Source: Allostella vacuolata (GTDB lineage: Bacteria; Pseudomonadota; Alphaproteobacteria; ATCC43930; Allostellaceae). Taken from it: DNA of 64,000 nt. A program made the translations under genes and the position numbers. The stretch's first letter is position 1. Each line of letters begins with the position of its first letter. Location: positions 1,949,001 to 2,013,000 of the forward strand of contig AP019702.1 in assembly GCA_006739055.1 (NCBI GenBank). Direction: 5' to 3'. Below are positions 18,814 to 28,823 of this stretch, in pieces. The notes below the pieces were generated by a model. It saw only the letters and a program-made list of their open reading frames with translations, searched no databases and was not told the DNA's origin.

Positions 18814-19281
18814 ATGGCGATTTCGAAATCTCTCGACGTCAACGGCCGGACCGTCTCGATCGACATCGACGATCCCGACATGCCGCTGCTCTATGCGCTC
18901 CGCGACAACCTGGCCTTGCATGGGCCGCGCTTCGGCTGCGGGCTCGGCCAGTGCGGCGCCTGCACCGTGCATGTCGACGGGGTCGCCATGCGCTCCTGCA
19001 TCGTGCCCCTGTCGGCCGTGGCGCCCGGCCAGAAGATCGTCACCCTGGAAGGGCTCGGCACGCCCGAGAAGCCGCACCCGGTGCAGGCCGCCTTCATCGC
19101 CGAGCAGGCGGCCCAATGCGGCTACTGCATCAACGGCATGGTGATGGAATCGGCCGCCTTCCTGGCCAGGACGAAGGGGCCGAGCGAGGCCGACATCAAG
19201 GCGGCGCTGGCCAACAATCTCTGCCGCTGCGGGACCCACGCCGCGATTCTGCGCGCCGTCAAGCGCGCCGCGGCCGCATGA
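18814..19281 (+). CDS. (2Fe-2S) subunit of a molybdenum hydroxylase
   Basis: 155 residues with two iron-sulfur sites. The plant-ferredoxin-type cluster uses C42, C47, C50 and C62 (GCGLGQCGACTVH), and the second uses C102, C105, C137 and C139 (CGYC ... CRCG). It passes electrons from the molybdopterin subunit, whose gene overlaps its 3' end by ATGA. GGGGAGG lies at 18801-18807. Best relatives are isoquinoline 1-oxidoreductase and nicotinate or aldehyde dehydrogenase small subunits. Confidence 0.93.
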   Translation: MAISKSLDVNGRTVSIDIDDPDMPLLYALRDNLALHGPRFGCGLGQCGACTVHVDGVAMRSCIVPLSAVAPGQKIVTLEGLGTPEKPHPVQAAFIAEQAAQCGYCINGMVMESAAFLARTKGPSEADIKAALANNLCRCGTHAAILRAVKRAAAA

Positions 19282-19292
19282 AGGAGGCCGCC

Positions 19293-21530
19293 ATGACCAT
19301 GCAAGACACGATTCCGCGCGCCGCCCTGTCGCGCCGCGCGCTGCTGAAGGGCACGGGCGCCCTCGTCGTCGGCTTCCACCTGGCGGGCCCCCTCGGCCAG
19401 GCGCTGGCCCAGGCCGGCAGCGCCGCGGCGAAGCCGGTGACGCTCGACCAGGTCGACACCTTCCTGTCGATCGACGGTCGCGGGCTGGTGACCATCTATT
19501 CCGGCAAGGTCGACCTCGGCACCGGGGTGCAGAGCGCGCTCGCCCAGATGATCGCCGACGAGCTCGACGTGCCGGACGCCCGGGTGACGGTGATCCAGGG
19601 CGACACGGCGCTGACCCCGGACCAGGGCCCGACCTATGGCAGCCTGTCGCTCCAGAATGGCGGCGTGCAGATCCGCCAGGCGGCCGCCACCGCCCGCGAC
19701 GCCCTCCTGACCGAGGCGGCGAAGCGGCTGGGCGTGGCCAAGGCGGACCTGGCGGTGGTCGACGGCGCCATCGGCCCGCGGGCCGGCGGCCCGACGGTCA
19801 CCTATGCCGAACTGATCGGCGGCCGCCGCTTCGACCTCAAGCTCGACCCCGCGGCGCCGACCAAGAAGCCGGCGGACTACAAGCTGGTCGGCCGGGCGAT
19901 GGCGCGGCGCGACGTGCCGGACAAGATCCTCGGCCGCTTCACCTACATGCAGGATTTCCGGGTGCCCGGGATGCTGCATGGCCGCGTCGTCCACCCGCCA
20001 GCCCTGGGCGCCCGGCTGGAGGCGGTCGACGAAGGCTCGATCAAGGGCATTCCCGGCATCGTCCAGGTGGTGCGGCAGGGCAACTTCCTGGGCGTCGTCG
20101 CCAGCAACGAGTGGGCCGCCATCCGCGGCGCCCGCGACCTGAAGACGACCTGGTCAAAGTCCGAGACGCTGCCCGACCAGGCCCGCCTGTGGGAGCATGT
20201 GCGGGCGACCAAGGTCGTGAAGGACGACGTCACCAGCAATGTCGGCGATGCCGCCGCGGCGATGCGGGGCGAGGGCCGCAAGCTGGCCGCCAGCTACGAC
20301 TTCGCCATCCATACCCACGGCTCGATCGGCCCGTCCTGCGCGATCGCGGAGTTCAAGGACGGCAAGCTGACCTCGTGGTCGGCGTCGCAGGCGACCCACA
20401 ACCTGCGCAAGCAGCTGGCGCAGATGCTGGCGATGCCGCAGGAGGCGGTGCACTGCCTCTACGTCGAGGGCTCGGGCTGCTACGGCCGCAACGGGCACGA
20501 GGATGCGGCGGCCGACGCGGCGCTGCTGGCCCGTGCGGTGGGACGGCCCGTGCGGGTGCAATGGTCGCGCGCCGACGAGCATGGCTGGGACCCGAAGGGG
20601 CCGCCGACCCTGATCGACCTGCGCGCCAACCTCGATTCCTCGGGCGGGGTGGCGGCCTGGGAGTCGGAGTTCTTCATCCCGCAGGGGGCGGCCGGCAACG
20701 TCGCCCTGGTGGCGGCCGACCTGGCCGGGCTGCCCAACGCCACCGCCATCGCGCCGGGCGGCATCCACCAGAACTCGGCCATTCCCTACAAATTTCCCAA
20801 CGTCCGCACGGTCTGCCACCGGCTGGAGACGACGCCGTTCAAGCCGTCCTGGATCCGCACCCCGGGGCGGATGCAGAACACCTACGCCAACGAGTGCTTC
20901 CTCGACGAGCTGGCGGCCGCGGCCGGCATCGACCCGCTGGAGTATCGCCTGAAGTATCTCGACCCGGCCGACACCCGCGGCATCGAGGTGCTCGATCGCC
21001 TGGCGAAGCTCGCCCGATGGGAGAAGCGGCCGTCGCCGCAGAAGGCCGGGAACGGCGCGGTGCTGAAGGGCCGCGGCATCACCTACTGCAAGTATGAGCT
21101 GGTGCGGACCTATGTCGGCGCGGTGGCGGAGGTGGAGGTGGAGCGGGCGACCGGGGTCATCCGGGTGACGCGCTTCTACGTCGTCCATGACTGCGGCCAG
21201 ATCATCAACCCCGACGGAGTCAAGGCGCAGATCGAGGGCAACGTCTTCCAGACCGTGAGCCGCACCCTGAAGGAGGAGCTGACCTTCGACCGCGGCATGG
21301 TGACCAGCCTCGACTGGGGCAGCTATCCGATCCTGACCTTCCCGGAGATCCCGGAGCTGGTCATGGAGCTGATCGACCGCCCGGCCGAGAAGCCCTGGGG
21401 TGCGGGGGAGCCGACCGCGGCGGTGGTGCCGTCGGCCATCTCCAACGCCGTCTTCGACGCGACCGGGGTCCGGCTGCGCTCGGTGCCCTACACCCCGGCC
21501 AAGGTGAAGGCCGCCCTGCAGTCGGCCTGA
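19293..21530 (+). CDS. Molybdopterin-binding subunit of a xanthine dehydrogenase-family enzyme, Tat-exported
   Basis: 745 residues. A twin-arginine signal (SRRALLKG, residues 14-21, then a hydrophobic stretch) indicates folded export to the periplasm. The catalytic glutamate of the family is E706 in WGAGEPTAAV. Size and signal fit the isoquinoline 1-oxidoreductase beta-subunit group. ATG 19293 has AAGGAGG just upstream; an earlier in-frame ATG (19278) overlaps the small-subunit stop. With the 2Fe-2S subunit it hydroxylates or oxidises an aldehyde or N-heterocycle. No cytochrome c subunit gene is adjacent, so the electron acceptor is unclear. Confidence 0.9.
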   Translation: MTMQDTIPRAALSRRALLKGTGALVVGFHLAGPLGQALAQAGSAAAKPVTLDQVDTFLSIDGRGLVTIYSGKVDLGTGVQSALAQMIADELDVPDARVTVIQGDTALTPDQGPTYGSLSLQNGGVQIRQAAATARDALLTEAAKRLGVAKADLAVVDGAIGPRAGGPTVTYAELIGGRRFDLKLDPAAPTKKPADYKLVGRAMARRDVPDKILGRFTYMQDFRVPGMLHGRVVHPPALGARLEAVDEGSIKGIPGIVQVVRQGNFLGVVASNEWAAIRGARDLKTTWSKSETLPDQARLWEHVRATKVVKDDVTSNVGDAAAAMRGEGRKLAASYDFAIHTHGSIGPSCAIAEFKDGKLTSWSASQATHNLRKQLAQMLAMPQEAVHCLYVEGSGCYGRNGHEDAAADAALLARAVGRPVRVQWSRADEHGWDPKGPPTLIDLRANLDSSGGVAAWESEFFIPQGAAGNVALVAADLAGLPNATAIAPGGIHQNSAIPYKFPNVRTVCHRLETTPFKPSWIRTPGRMQNTYANECFLDELAAAAGIDPLEYRLKYLDPADTRGIEVLDRLAKLARWEKRPSPQKAGNGAVLKGRGITYCKYELVRTYVGAVAEVEVERATGVIRVTRFYVVHDCGQIINPDGVKAQIEGNVFQTVSRTLKEELTFDRGMVTSLDWGSYPILTFPEIPELVMELIDRPAEKPWGAGEPTAAVVPSAISNAVFDATGVRLRSVPYTPAKVKAALQSA

Positions 21531-21542
21531 GCGGAAGGCCGG

Positions 21543-21580
21543 CCACGGCCGGATGGCGAGGGGGCGCCGTCCGGCCGTGG
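21543..21580 (+). terminator. Strong hairpin after the molybdenum hydroxylase genes
   Basis: The arms 21543-21558 and 21565-21580 pair over 16 bp with one G-T wobble and a six-base loop, starting 12 nt after the stop codon. No T-run follows, so it may act as a Rho-dependent or RNA-stabilising 3' structure rather than a classical terminator. Confidence 0.55.
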
Positions 21581-21714
21581 GGCGTGGCGACGGTCGGTTC
21601 AAGCCAAATTCCCCTTGCTGCCGGCAATAGAAAAAAGCATTGCGGCCGGGCGCGATGCGGGTGTCATAAGGGCGCCCCTCGACCGGACGCATCAGGCAAG
21701 GCGGAGGCATCGGC

Positions 21715-22527
21715 ATGGCGCTGGCACATATCCTCGGGCTCGACCATATCGTCGTCACGGTGCGCGACCTGGACGCGGCGGCCGAGGCGTGGCGGCGGCT
21801 CGGCTTCACCGTGTCGCCGCGTGGGACCCATTCGCCGCATCTGGGCTCGGCCAACTACACGATCGTGTTCGGCTGCGACTATATCGAGCTTCTGGGCGTG
21901 CTGACCCCGACCGAGCACCTCAAGCCGACCATCGAGTTCCTGAAGACCCGCGAGGGCATCGAGCGTGCCGCCTTCACCACCGATGACGCCGCGGCCGGGG
22001 TGGAGGAGCTGCGGGCCCGCGGCATCGCCCCCCTCGGGCCGGTGCATTTCGGCCGGCCGGTCGAGCTGCCGGGCGGCGGGGTGGGCGAGGCGCGCTTCAA
22101 CGTCTTCCGCTGGCCGGTCGACGAGGCGCCGGGCGGCTTGCGCATCTTCGCCTGCCAGCACCTGACCCGCGACACGGTGTGGATCCCGGAGCTGCAGGCC
22201 CACGCCAACGGGGCGACGCGCCTGGTGCGCCTGGAAATCCTGTCGGCCGACCCGGCCGCGGCGGCGGCGCACCTGTCGCGCCTCATCGACGAGCCGGTCT
22301 CGTCGACCCCGGACGGCCATCTGGTGCCGTCGGGCGGGGGCCGCGCCGACTTCCTCTTCTACGACGAGGCCACCTTCCGGCGGCTCTATCCGGCCGGCGT
22401 GCGCGCCGGCGCCGCGGCGGAAGGGGCGGTGGCCGCGGTGGTCGCGACCGGCGATCCCGCCGGCGCCGGCGACGTGCCGGCCGCGCTCGCCAACGGCGTC
22501 ATCCTCCGCCTCGTCGCCGAGGCCTGA
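21715..22527 (+). CDS. VOC-family (glyoxalase-like) protein
   Basis: 270 residues with two beta-alpha-beta-beta-beta modules. The N-terminal ILGLDHIVVTVRDLD carries the first metal-ligand histidine (H11) of vicinal-oxygen-chelate enzymes. The whole resembles the Glyoxalase_3 group: a 'THSPHLGSANY.IVFG.DYIELLGV' region and a long second module. It could be a dioxygenase, isomerase or binding protein. It sits 127 nt upstream of the peptide transporter operon, on the same strand. Confidence 0.82.
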   Translation: MALAHILGLDHIVVTVRDLDAAAEAWRRLGFTVSPRGTHSPHLGSANYTIVFGCDYIELLGVLTPTEHLKPTIEFLKTREGIERAAFTTDDAAAGVEELRARGIAPLGPVHFGRPVELPGGGVGEARFNVFRWPVDEAPGGLRIFACQHLTRDTVWIPELQAHANGATRLVRLEILSADPAAAAAHLSRLIDEPVSSTPDGHLVPSGGGRADFLFYDEATFRRLYPAGVRAGAAAEGAVAAVVATGDPAGAGDVPAALANGVILRLVAEA

Positions 22528-22654
22528 ACGGGTTGGCCCGGAGGATGCATTGCCCCGGGCAAATTCCACCCGGCAGTTCCACCGGCCAAATCCCACCAGA
22601 CCGTCCGGCCTCGTCCGCATCCCCGACCATCCGTCCGCCGTCAGGAGGCACCCG

Positions 22655-24271
22655 ATGACCGACCACCGCCTGGAAATGAAGCGCCGCACCCTGCTGCTGG
22701 GTTCGGCCGCGATGGCTGCCAGCGCGATGCTCCCCCAGCGCAGCTTCGCCCAGGGGACGCCGCGCCGCGGCGGCACCTTCGTGGTGCATTACGGGGCCGA
22801 GCAGCGGATGCTGAACCCCAGCCTGCAGGCCTCGACCGGGGTCTACATCGTCGGCGGCAAGATCCAGGAGCCCCTGGTCGACCTCGACGCCCTGGGTAAC
22901 CCGGTCGGCGTCCTGGCGGAACGCTGGGAGGCGGCACCCGACGGCAAGACCATCACCTTCCACCTGCGCCGCGGCGTCACCTGGCATGACGGCAAGCCCT
23001 TTACGTCGGCCGACGTGCAGTTCACCGCCATGGCCATGTGGAAGAAGATCCTCAACTACGGCACCACGCTGCAGCTGTTCCTGACCGCGGTCGACACGCC
23101 CGACGCGCACACCGCCATCTTCCGCTACGAGCGGCCGATGCCGCTCAACCTGCTGCTGCGCGCGCTGCCCGACCTCGGCTACGTCTCGCCCAAGCATCTC
23201 TACGAGACGGGCGACATCCGCCAGAACCCGGTCAACCTCGCCCCGGTCGGCACCGGCCCGTTCAAGTTCGTGCAGTACGAGCGCGGCCAGCACATCATCG
23301 CCGACCGCAACCCCAACTACTGGCGCCCCGACGCGCCCTATCTCGACCGGATCGTCTGGCGGGTCATCACCGACCGCTCCGCCGCCGCCGCCCAGCTGGA
23401 GGCGGGCCAGCTGCACTACAGCCCCTTCTCGGGCATCACCATCTCGGACATCGCCCGGCTCGGCCGCGACCCGCGCTTCATCGTCTCGACCAAGGGCAAC
23501 GAGGGCAATGCCCGCACCAACACGCTGGAGTTCAACTTCCGCCGCAAGGAGCTGAGCGACGTCCGCGTGCGGCGCGCCATCGCGCACGCGATCAACGTGC
23601 CCTTCTTCATCGAGAACTTCCTGGGCGACTTCGCCAAGCTCGGCACCGGGCCGATCCCGTCGGTCTCGACCGACTTCTATCCGGCCGACAACGGCCCGCA
23701 ATACGCCTACGACAAGGCCAGGGCCGCCCGACTGCTCGACGAGGCAGGCTACAAGCCGGGCGCCGGCGGCACCCGCTTCGCGGTCCGCCTGCTGCCCGCG
23801 CCGTGGGGCGAGGACATCTCGCTGTGGGCGACCTTCGTCCAGCAGGCGCTGGGCGAGATCGGCATCCGGGTCGAGATCGTGCGCAACGACGGTGGCGGCT
23901 TCCTGAAGCAGGTCTATGCCGACCACGCCTTCGACCTCGCCACCGGCTGGCACCAGTACCGCAACGACCCGGCCGTCTCGACCACCGTCTGGTATCGCTC
24001 CGGCCAGCCGCCGGGCGCACCCTGGACCAACCAGTGGGGCTGGACCGACCCCGAGATGGACCGGATCATCGACGACGCCGCGACCGAGGTCGATCCCGTC
24101 AAGCGCAAGGCGCTCTATGCCCGCTTCCAGCAGCGTGCCAATTCCGAGCTGCCGATCTGGACGCCGATCGAGCAGATCTTCGTGACCACGATCACCGCCA
24201 AGGCGCGCAACCACTCCAACACGCCGCGCTGGGGGTCGTCGACCTGGCACGACCTGTGGCTGGCGGAGTGA
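22655..24271 (+). CDS. Peptide/nickel-type ABC transporter substrate-binding protein
   Basis: 538-residue SBP_bac_5 family protein. A signal with a twin-arginine look (MKRRTLLLGSAAM, residues 8-20) precedes the mature start QGTPRRGGTFVVHYG. Family hallmarks follow: LAERWEAAPDGKTITFHLRRG and GTGPFKFVQYERGQ. AGGAGG at 22643-22648 supports ATG 22655. It delivers a di/oligopeptide or similar amphipathic solute to the permeases encoded next. Confidence 0.92.
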   Translation: MTDHRLEMKRRTLLLGSAAMAASAMLPQRSFAQGTPRRGGTFVVHYGAEQRMLNPSLQASTGVYIVGGKIQEPLVDLDALGNPVGVLAERWEAAPDGKTITFHLRRGVTWHDGKPFTSADVQFTAMAMWKKILNYGTTLQLFLTAVDTPDAHTAIFRYERPMPLNLLLRALPDLGYVSPKHLYETGDIRQNPVNLAPVGTGPFKFVQYERGQHIIADRNPNYWRPDAPYLDRIVWRVITDRSAAAAQLEAGQLHYSPFSGITISDIARLGRDPRFIVSTKGNEGNARTNTLEFNFRRKELSDVRVRRAIAHAINVPFFIENFLGDFAKLGTGPIPSVSTDFYPADNGPQYAYDKARAARLLDEAGYKPGAGGTRFAVRLLPAPWGEDISLWATFVQQALGEIGIRVEIVRNDGGGFLKQVYADHAFDLATGWHQYRNDPAVSTTVWYRSGQPPGAPWTNQWGWTDPEMDRIIDDAATEVDPVKRKALYARFQQRANSELPIWTPIEQIFVTTITAKARNHSNTPRWGSSTWHDLWLAE

Positions 24272-24312
24272 GCGCGGCTGCGGCAGGCTGAGGCCATGGT
24301 TGCGGCGGACCG

Positions 24313-25290
24313 ATGCGAATCCTGAGCCTGGCGGGGCGGCGGCTGGCCGCCTCGATCCCGACCCTGCTGCTGATCCTGATCGGGGTCTTCCTGCTGCTGC
24401 AGTTCGCGCCGGGCGACACGGTCGACGCGATGATGGCGCAGATGGGCGGTGGCGACGCGGCCACCGCCCGCCAGCTGCGGGAATTCTACGGCCTCGACCT
24501 GTCGGTGCCGGCCCAGCTCGGCCAGTACCTGTGGCGGCTGGTCCGCCTCGACCTCGGTTTCTCGGCCATCTACGGCAAGCCGGTCGCGACCGTGATCGCC
24601 GAGCGCCTGCCGGCCACCATCCTGCTGATGACCGCGTCCCTGTCCTTCGCCTTCTTCGCCGGGCTGGTGCTGGGGGTGGTGGCGGCGCGCGGGGTCAACC
24701 GCTGGCCGGACACGATCATCTCGACGCTCGGCCTCGTCTTCTACGCCACCCCCTCCTTCTGGTTCGGCCTGATGGCGATCGTCGTCTTCTCGATCTACCT
24801 GCAATGGCTGCCGGCGGGCGGGCTGGAGGACATCACCCAGGTGCAGACCGGCATCTGGCGGACTCTCGACATCGCCCGCCACCTCGTCCTGCCGACCTTG
24901 ACGCTGGGCCTGATCTTCCTCGCCATCTATCTGCGCATCATGCGCGCCTCGATGCTGGAGGTGCTGAACCTGGACTTCGTGCGCACCGCCCGGGCCAAGG
25001 GGCTGGACGAGACCCGGGTCGTCGTCCGCCACGTCCTGCGCAACGCGCTGCTGCCCATGGTGACGCTGATCGGGCTCCAGGCCGGCACCATGCTGGGCGG
25101 CTCGGTGGTGGTGGAGAGCGTCTTCTCGCTGCCGGGGCTCGGCCGGCTCGCCTATGAATCGGTGGTGCAGCGCGACCTCAACACGCTGCTCGGCATCGTC
25201 TTCGTCTCGGCGCTGCTGGTGATCGCGGTCAATTTCCTGGTCGACCTCCTCTATGCGCGGCTCGATCCGCGCATCACCCCGGGGGGCTGA
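24313..25290 (+). CDS. ABC transporter permease, DppB-like
   Basis: 325 residues, six transmembrane helices. The first segment is followed by the typical periplasmic region (PGDTVDAMMAQM ... YGLDLSVPAQ), and the coupling loop TARAKGLDETRVVVRHVLRNALLP lies at about 225-248. This is the DppB/OppB pattern. It lies 41 nt after the binding-protein gene and four bases before the DppC-like gene. Confidence 0.92.
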   Translation: MRILSLAGRRLAASIPTLLLILIGVFLLLQFAPGDTVDAMMAQMGGGDAATARQLREFYGLDLSVPAQLGQYLWRLVRLDLGFSAIYGKPVATVIAERLPATILLMTASLSFAFFAGLVLGVVAARGVNRWPDTIISTLGLVFYATPSFWFGLMAIVVFSIYLQWLPAGGLEDITQVQTGIWRTLDIARHLVLPTLTLGLIFLAIYLRIMRASMLEVLNLDFVRTARAKGLDETRVVVRHVLRNALLPMVTLIGLQAGTMLGGSVVVESVFSLPGLGRLAYESVVQRDLNTLLGIVFVSALLVIAVNFLVDLLYARLDPRITPGG

Positions 25291-25293
25291 CCG

Positions 25294-26124
25294 GTGGGCT
25301 GGGTCCGGGGCTATTTCCGCAGCCCGCCGGCGGTGATCGGGCTGGTCCTGCTGCTGCTGGTGGTGGCCATGGCGGCGTCGGCCGGCTGGCTCTTCCCGCG
25401 CGACCCGCTGGCGCTGGCCGGGCGGCCGCTGGTGTGGCCGCTCGACAACCCGCGCTTCTGGCTCGGCACCGACAATTCGGGCCGCGACATCGCCGCCCAG
25501 ATCTTCCACGGCGCCCGCATCTCGCTGCTGATCGGCCTGGTGGCGACGGTGATCGCGGTCCTGATCGGCATCGTCATCGGCGCGGTCGCCGGCTACTATG
25601 GCGGGGCGGTCGACACCATCCTGATGCGGGTCACCGAGGCCTTCCAGACCCTGCCCAACTTCCTCCTGCTGCTGGTGCTGGTGGTGGTCTTCGGGTCCAA
25701 CATCACCACCGTCACCATCGCCATCGGGGTGGTCTCCTGGCCGGCGCCGGCCCGGCTGACGCGGGCGGAGTTCCTGTCGCTGCGCAACCGCGAGTTCGTC
25801 CAGGCCGGGCGCACGCTCGGCCTGCCGGACTTCAAGCTGATCTTCGGCGAGATCCTGCCCAACGCCCTGCCGCCGGTCATCGTCTATGCCAGCGTGGTGA
25901 TGGCGGTCGCCATCCTGCTGGAGAGCGCGCTCGCCTTCCTGCGCCTGTCCGATCCCAACGTCGCCTCGTGGGGCAACCTGATCGGCCTCGGCCGCGACGT
26001 GCTGCGGGTGCAATGGTACGTCTCGGCCATCCCCGGGGTCGCCATCCTGGTGACGGTGCTGGCGGTGTCGCTGGTCGGCCAGGGGCTCAACGACGCCCTC
26101 AACCCGCGGCTCAAGGGCCGATGA
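25294..26124 (+). CDS. ABC transporter permease, DppC-like
   Basis: 276 residues. It starts with GTG at 25294 (no nearby ATG in frame), preceded by a GGGGGG run. A short N-terminal segment, then the DppC motif [24 protein letters not shown], and the coupling loop [21 protein letters not shown] at about 168-190. It partners with the DppB-like permease. Its TGA overlaps the ATPase ATG (ATGA). Confidence 0.92.
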   Translation: MGWVRGYFRSPPAVIGLVLLLLVVAMAASAGWLFPRDPLALAGRPLVWPLDNPRFWLGTDNSGRDIAAQIFHGARISLLIGLVATVIAVLIGIVIGAVAGYYGGAVDTILMRVTEAFQTLPNFLLLLVLVVVFGSNITTVTIAIGVVSWPAPARLTRAEFLSLRNREFVQAGRTLGLPDFKLIFGEILPNALPPVIVYASVVMAVAILLESALAFLRLSDPNVASWGNLIGLGRDVLRVQWYVSAIPGVAILVTVLAVSLVGQGLNDALNPRLKGR

Positions 26125-27743
26125 CCGCCCCCGTCCTCGCGCTCGACCGGCTCGGCGTGCGCCTGCCGCCGGGGGCCGACCGCAGCCACGCGCTGCAGGA
26201 CGTGTCGCTGGCGATCGCGGCGGGCGAGATCCTGTGCGTCGTCGGCGAATCCGGCTCCGGCAAGTCGATGACCGCCAACGCCGTCATGCGCCTGCTGCCG
26301 GTCGGGGTCGCGATCGACGGCGGCCAGGTGCGCTTCGACGGCCGCGACCTGGCCAGCCTGCCGGAGGCGGAGATGCGCCGCGTGCGCGGCGCCGGCATCG
26401 CCATGATCTTCCAGGAGCCGATGACCGCGCTCAACCCGCTGCGCACCATCGGCGACCAGATCGGCGAGATGTTCGGGATCCATACCGGCCTCGGCCGAGC
26501 GGCGGTGCACGAGCGCGTGCAGGCTCTGCTGGAAGAGGTCCGCATTCCCGACCCCGTGCGGGCGGCCCGCGCCTACCCCCACGAGCTGTCCGGCGGGCAG
26601 CGGCAGCGGGCGATGATCGCCATGGCCCTGGCGCTCGACCCCAAGGTCCTGATCGCCGACGAGCCGACGACGGCGCTCGACGTCACCACCCAGGCGCAGA
26701 TCCTGGCCCTGATCCGCGACCTGCAGCGCCGCAAGGGCACCGCCGTCCTGTTCATCACCCATGATTTCGGCGTGGTGGCGGAGATCGCCGACCGCGTCGC
26801 GGTGATGCAGCACGGCCGGGTGGTGGAGGAGGGGCCGGCGGCCGAGGTGCTGGAGCGGCCCCGGCACCCCTACACCCGCCAGCTCATCGCCGCCGTGCCG
26901 CCCCTGAAGGCGCCGCCGCCGCGCCCCCTGTCGGACGAGCCGATCCTGGCGATCGCGCACCTCTCCAAGACCTATCGCACCGGCGGCTTCCTCGGCCGCG
27001 GCGCCCGCGTCACCCATGCGGTCCGGGACGTGTCGCTGGTGCTGCCGCGGGGCGGCACGCTCGGCATCGTCGGCGAGAGCGGGTCGGGCAAGTCGACGCT
27101 GGCGCGCTGCATCGTGCGCCTGGTCGATCCCGACCAGGGTTCGGTCCGGCTGGAGGGCACGGACCTGGCGACGCTGCCGCGGGCGGCGATGCGCGGCCAG
27201 ACCCGGCATATCCAGATGGTCTTCCAGGACCCCTTCGGGTCCCTCAACCCGCGGCGCCGCGCCGGCGAGCTGGTGGCCCAGGGGCCGATCGTCCACGGCA
27301 TGCCGCGGGCACAGGCGATGGCCCGGGCGCGCGAGCTGTTCGCGCTGGTCGGGCTCGACCCGGCCTCGGCCGACCGCTACCCGCACGAGTTCTCGGGCGG
27401 GCAGCGCCAGCGGATCGGCCTGGCCCGCGCGCTGGCGCTGGAGCCGCGGGTGCTGGTCGCCGACGAGCCGGTGTCGGCGCTCGACGTCTCGGTCCAGGCC
27501 CAGGTCCTGGCGCTGCTGGCCGACCTCCGGCTGCGCCTCGGCCTCTCGATCGTCTTCATCACCCACGACCTGCGGGTGGCCGCCCAGATCTGCGACCTGG
27601 TGGCGGTGATGAAGGACGGCGAGGTGGTCGAGCACGGCCCCGCCGGGGCGGTGTTCGAGCGGCCGCGCCACGCCTATACCAAGGCGCTGCTCGAATCGAT
27701 TCCGGGGCGCGAGTTCGGGGGGCTGGCGCAGGCGCCCGCGTGA
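26121..27743 (+). CDS. ABC transporter double ATP-binding protein (DppD-DppF fusion)
   Basis: 540 residues with two complete ATPase domains. The first has Walker A GESGSGKS at 42-49, signature LSGGQ at 156-160 and Walker B VLIADEP near 176-182. The second has Walker A at 318-325, signature FSGGQ at 424-428 and VLVADEP near 444-450. Each domain ends in the oligopeptide-transporter C-terminal motif ([22 protein letters not shown]). It powers the DppB/C-like channel. Its TGA is overlapped by the GTG start of the next gene. Confidence 0.94.
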   Translation: MTAPVLALDRLGVRLPPGADRSHALQDVSLAIAAGEILCVVGESGSGKSMTANAVMRLLPVGVAIDGGQVRFDGRDLASLPEAEMRRVRGAGIAMIFQEPMTALNPLRTIGDQIGEMFGIHTGLGRAAVHERVQALLEEVRIPDPVRAARAYPHELSGGQRQRAMIAMALALDPKVLIADEPTTALDVTTQAQILALIRDLQRRKGTAVLFITHDFGVVAEIADRVAVMQHGRVVEEGPAAEVLERPRHPYTRQLIAAVPPLKAPPPRPLSDEPILAIAHLSKTYRTGGFLGRGARVTHAVRDVSLVLPRGGTLGIVGESGSGKSTLARCIVRLVDPDQGSVRLEGTDLATLPRAAMRGQTRHIQMVFQDPFGSLNPRRRAGELVAQGPIVHGMPRAQAMARARELFALVGLDPASADRYPHEFSGGQRQRIGLARALALEPRVLVADEPVSALDVSVQAQVLALLADLRLRLGLSIVFITHDLRVAAQICDLVAVMKDGEVVEHGPAGAVFERPRHAYTKALLESIPGREFGGLAQAPA

Positions 27744-28816
27744 CCGCGGCGGAGGCGTACGCGAACCGGCTCGCCGCCCTCGTGCGGTCCGACGAGGAGC
27801 GCAACCGCCATTGGTGCCCGGGCGGCGGGCGGGTCCTGGCCGTGCGCCATCCGGCCCGCATGGCGGGCTTCCACGACCCGTTCCTGCTCTGGCTCGCCCG
27901 CAACTTCCCGACGCTGCGCCGGCAGGTCCGGCTGGCGCTCCTGCCGGCCGCCGACGTCGACCTGCAGGGGGTCGGGGTCGTGGTGCCCTGGCTGCAGGAT
28001 CCGGTCGAAGCCTGGTCGACGGCGGCCCTCCGCCAGGCCTGCGACCTGGTGGAGCGATGCGCCGCCCAGGGCATCCCGGTCGTCAACCATCCGGCCCGCC
28101 TGGTCCATGCCGGCAAGCGCTCGACGGCGGAGCGCCTGGCCGCGATCGGCATCCGCACGCCGCGCTCGCTGGCGATCGACCCGGCCCGGCCGGAGGCGGC
28201 ACGGGCCGCGCTGCCGGGCACGATCCTGGTCCGGGAGGACTGGCACCACGGCGCCGCCTCGCTGCACCTGCCGCCGGGCGCCCCGATCGAGGTCGAGGCG
28301 GTCGCCCGGTTCCGCCGGCCGATCGCCGTCGAGTTCGTCGACACGCGCGGGGCCGACGGACTGTTCCACAAGTACCGCTGCCTCGTTGCCGGCGACCACG
28401 CCATCGCCATGCACCATCTGGCCGCGGCGGAATGGGAGGTGCGCGGGGACAACAAGCGCACCACGGCGGACCTGCTGGCGGCGGAAGCCCATCATATCCG
28501 GGTGCCCGATCCGCATCGATCCGTCTTCCAGGCGGCCAGGCGCGCCCTGGAACTGGACTTCGTCGCCTTCGACTATGCCTTCCTGGCCGACGGCGGGATC
28601 GTGGTGTGGGAGGCCAATCCCTTTCCCTTCCTGCGCTTCGGCCCGCGCGAGCCGCACCTGCTCTATCGCGACGAGCCGGTGCACCGCGCCTATGCCGCCA
28701 TGGCGGGCCTCTACCTCGACCGGGCCGGGCTGGCGGTGCCGGAGCCGATCGAGATGCTGCGGACCTACGGCGCGCCGGGGACGGACGCGCTGCTGGCCCG
28801 GCTCGCGGCCGGGTAG
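27740..28816 (+). CDS. ATP-grasp family protein, uncharacterised
   Basis: 358 residues. The central and C-terminal parts follow the ATP-grasp plan: a cofactor-loop region around K126 ([20 protein letters not shown]), a second strand with [14 protein letters not shown] near 163-176, and the Mg-binding end [10 protein letters not shown] with E291 and N293. These enzymes join a carboxylate to an amine, thiol or imine using ATP. The N-terminal 100 residues match nothing I recognise. The GTG start forms a GTGA overlap with the transporter ATPase, so it is translated with the importer. No exact product is claimed. Confidence 0.72.
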   Translation: MTAAEAYANRLAALVRSDEERNRHWCPGGGRVLAVRHPARMAGFHDPFLLWLARNFPTLRRQVRLALLPAADVDLQGVGVVVPWLQDPVEAWSTAALRQACDLVERCAAQGIPVVNHPARLVHAGKRSTAERLAAIGIRTPRSLAIDPARPEAARAALPGTILVREDWHHGAASLHLPPGAPIEVEAVARFRRPIAVEFVDTRGADGLFHKYRCLVAGDHAIAMHHLAAAEWEVRGDNKRTTADLLAAEAHHIRVPDPHRSVFQAARRALELDFVAFDYAFLADGGIVVWEANPFPFLRFGPREPHLLYRDEPVHRAYAAMAGLYLDRAGLAVPEPIEMLRTYGAPGTDALLARLAAG

Positions 28817-28823
28817 GGCGGGA

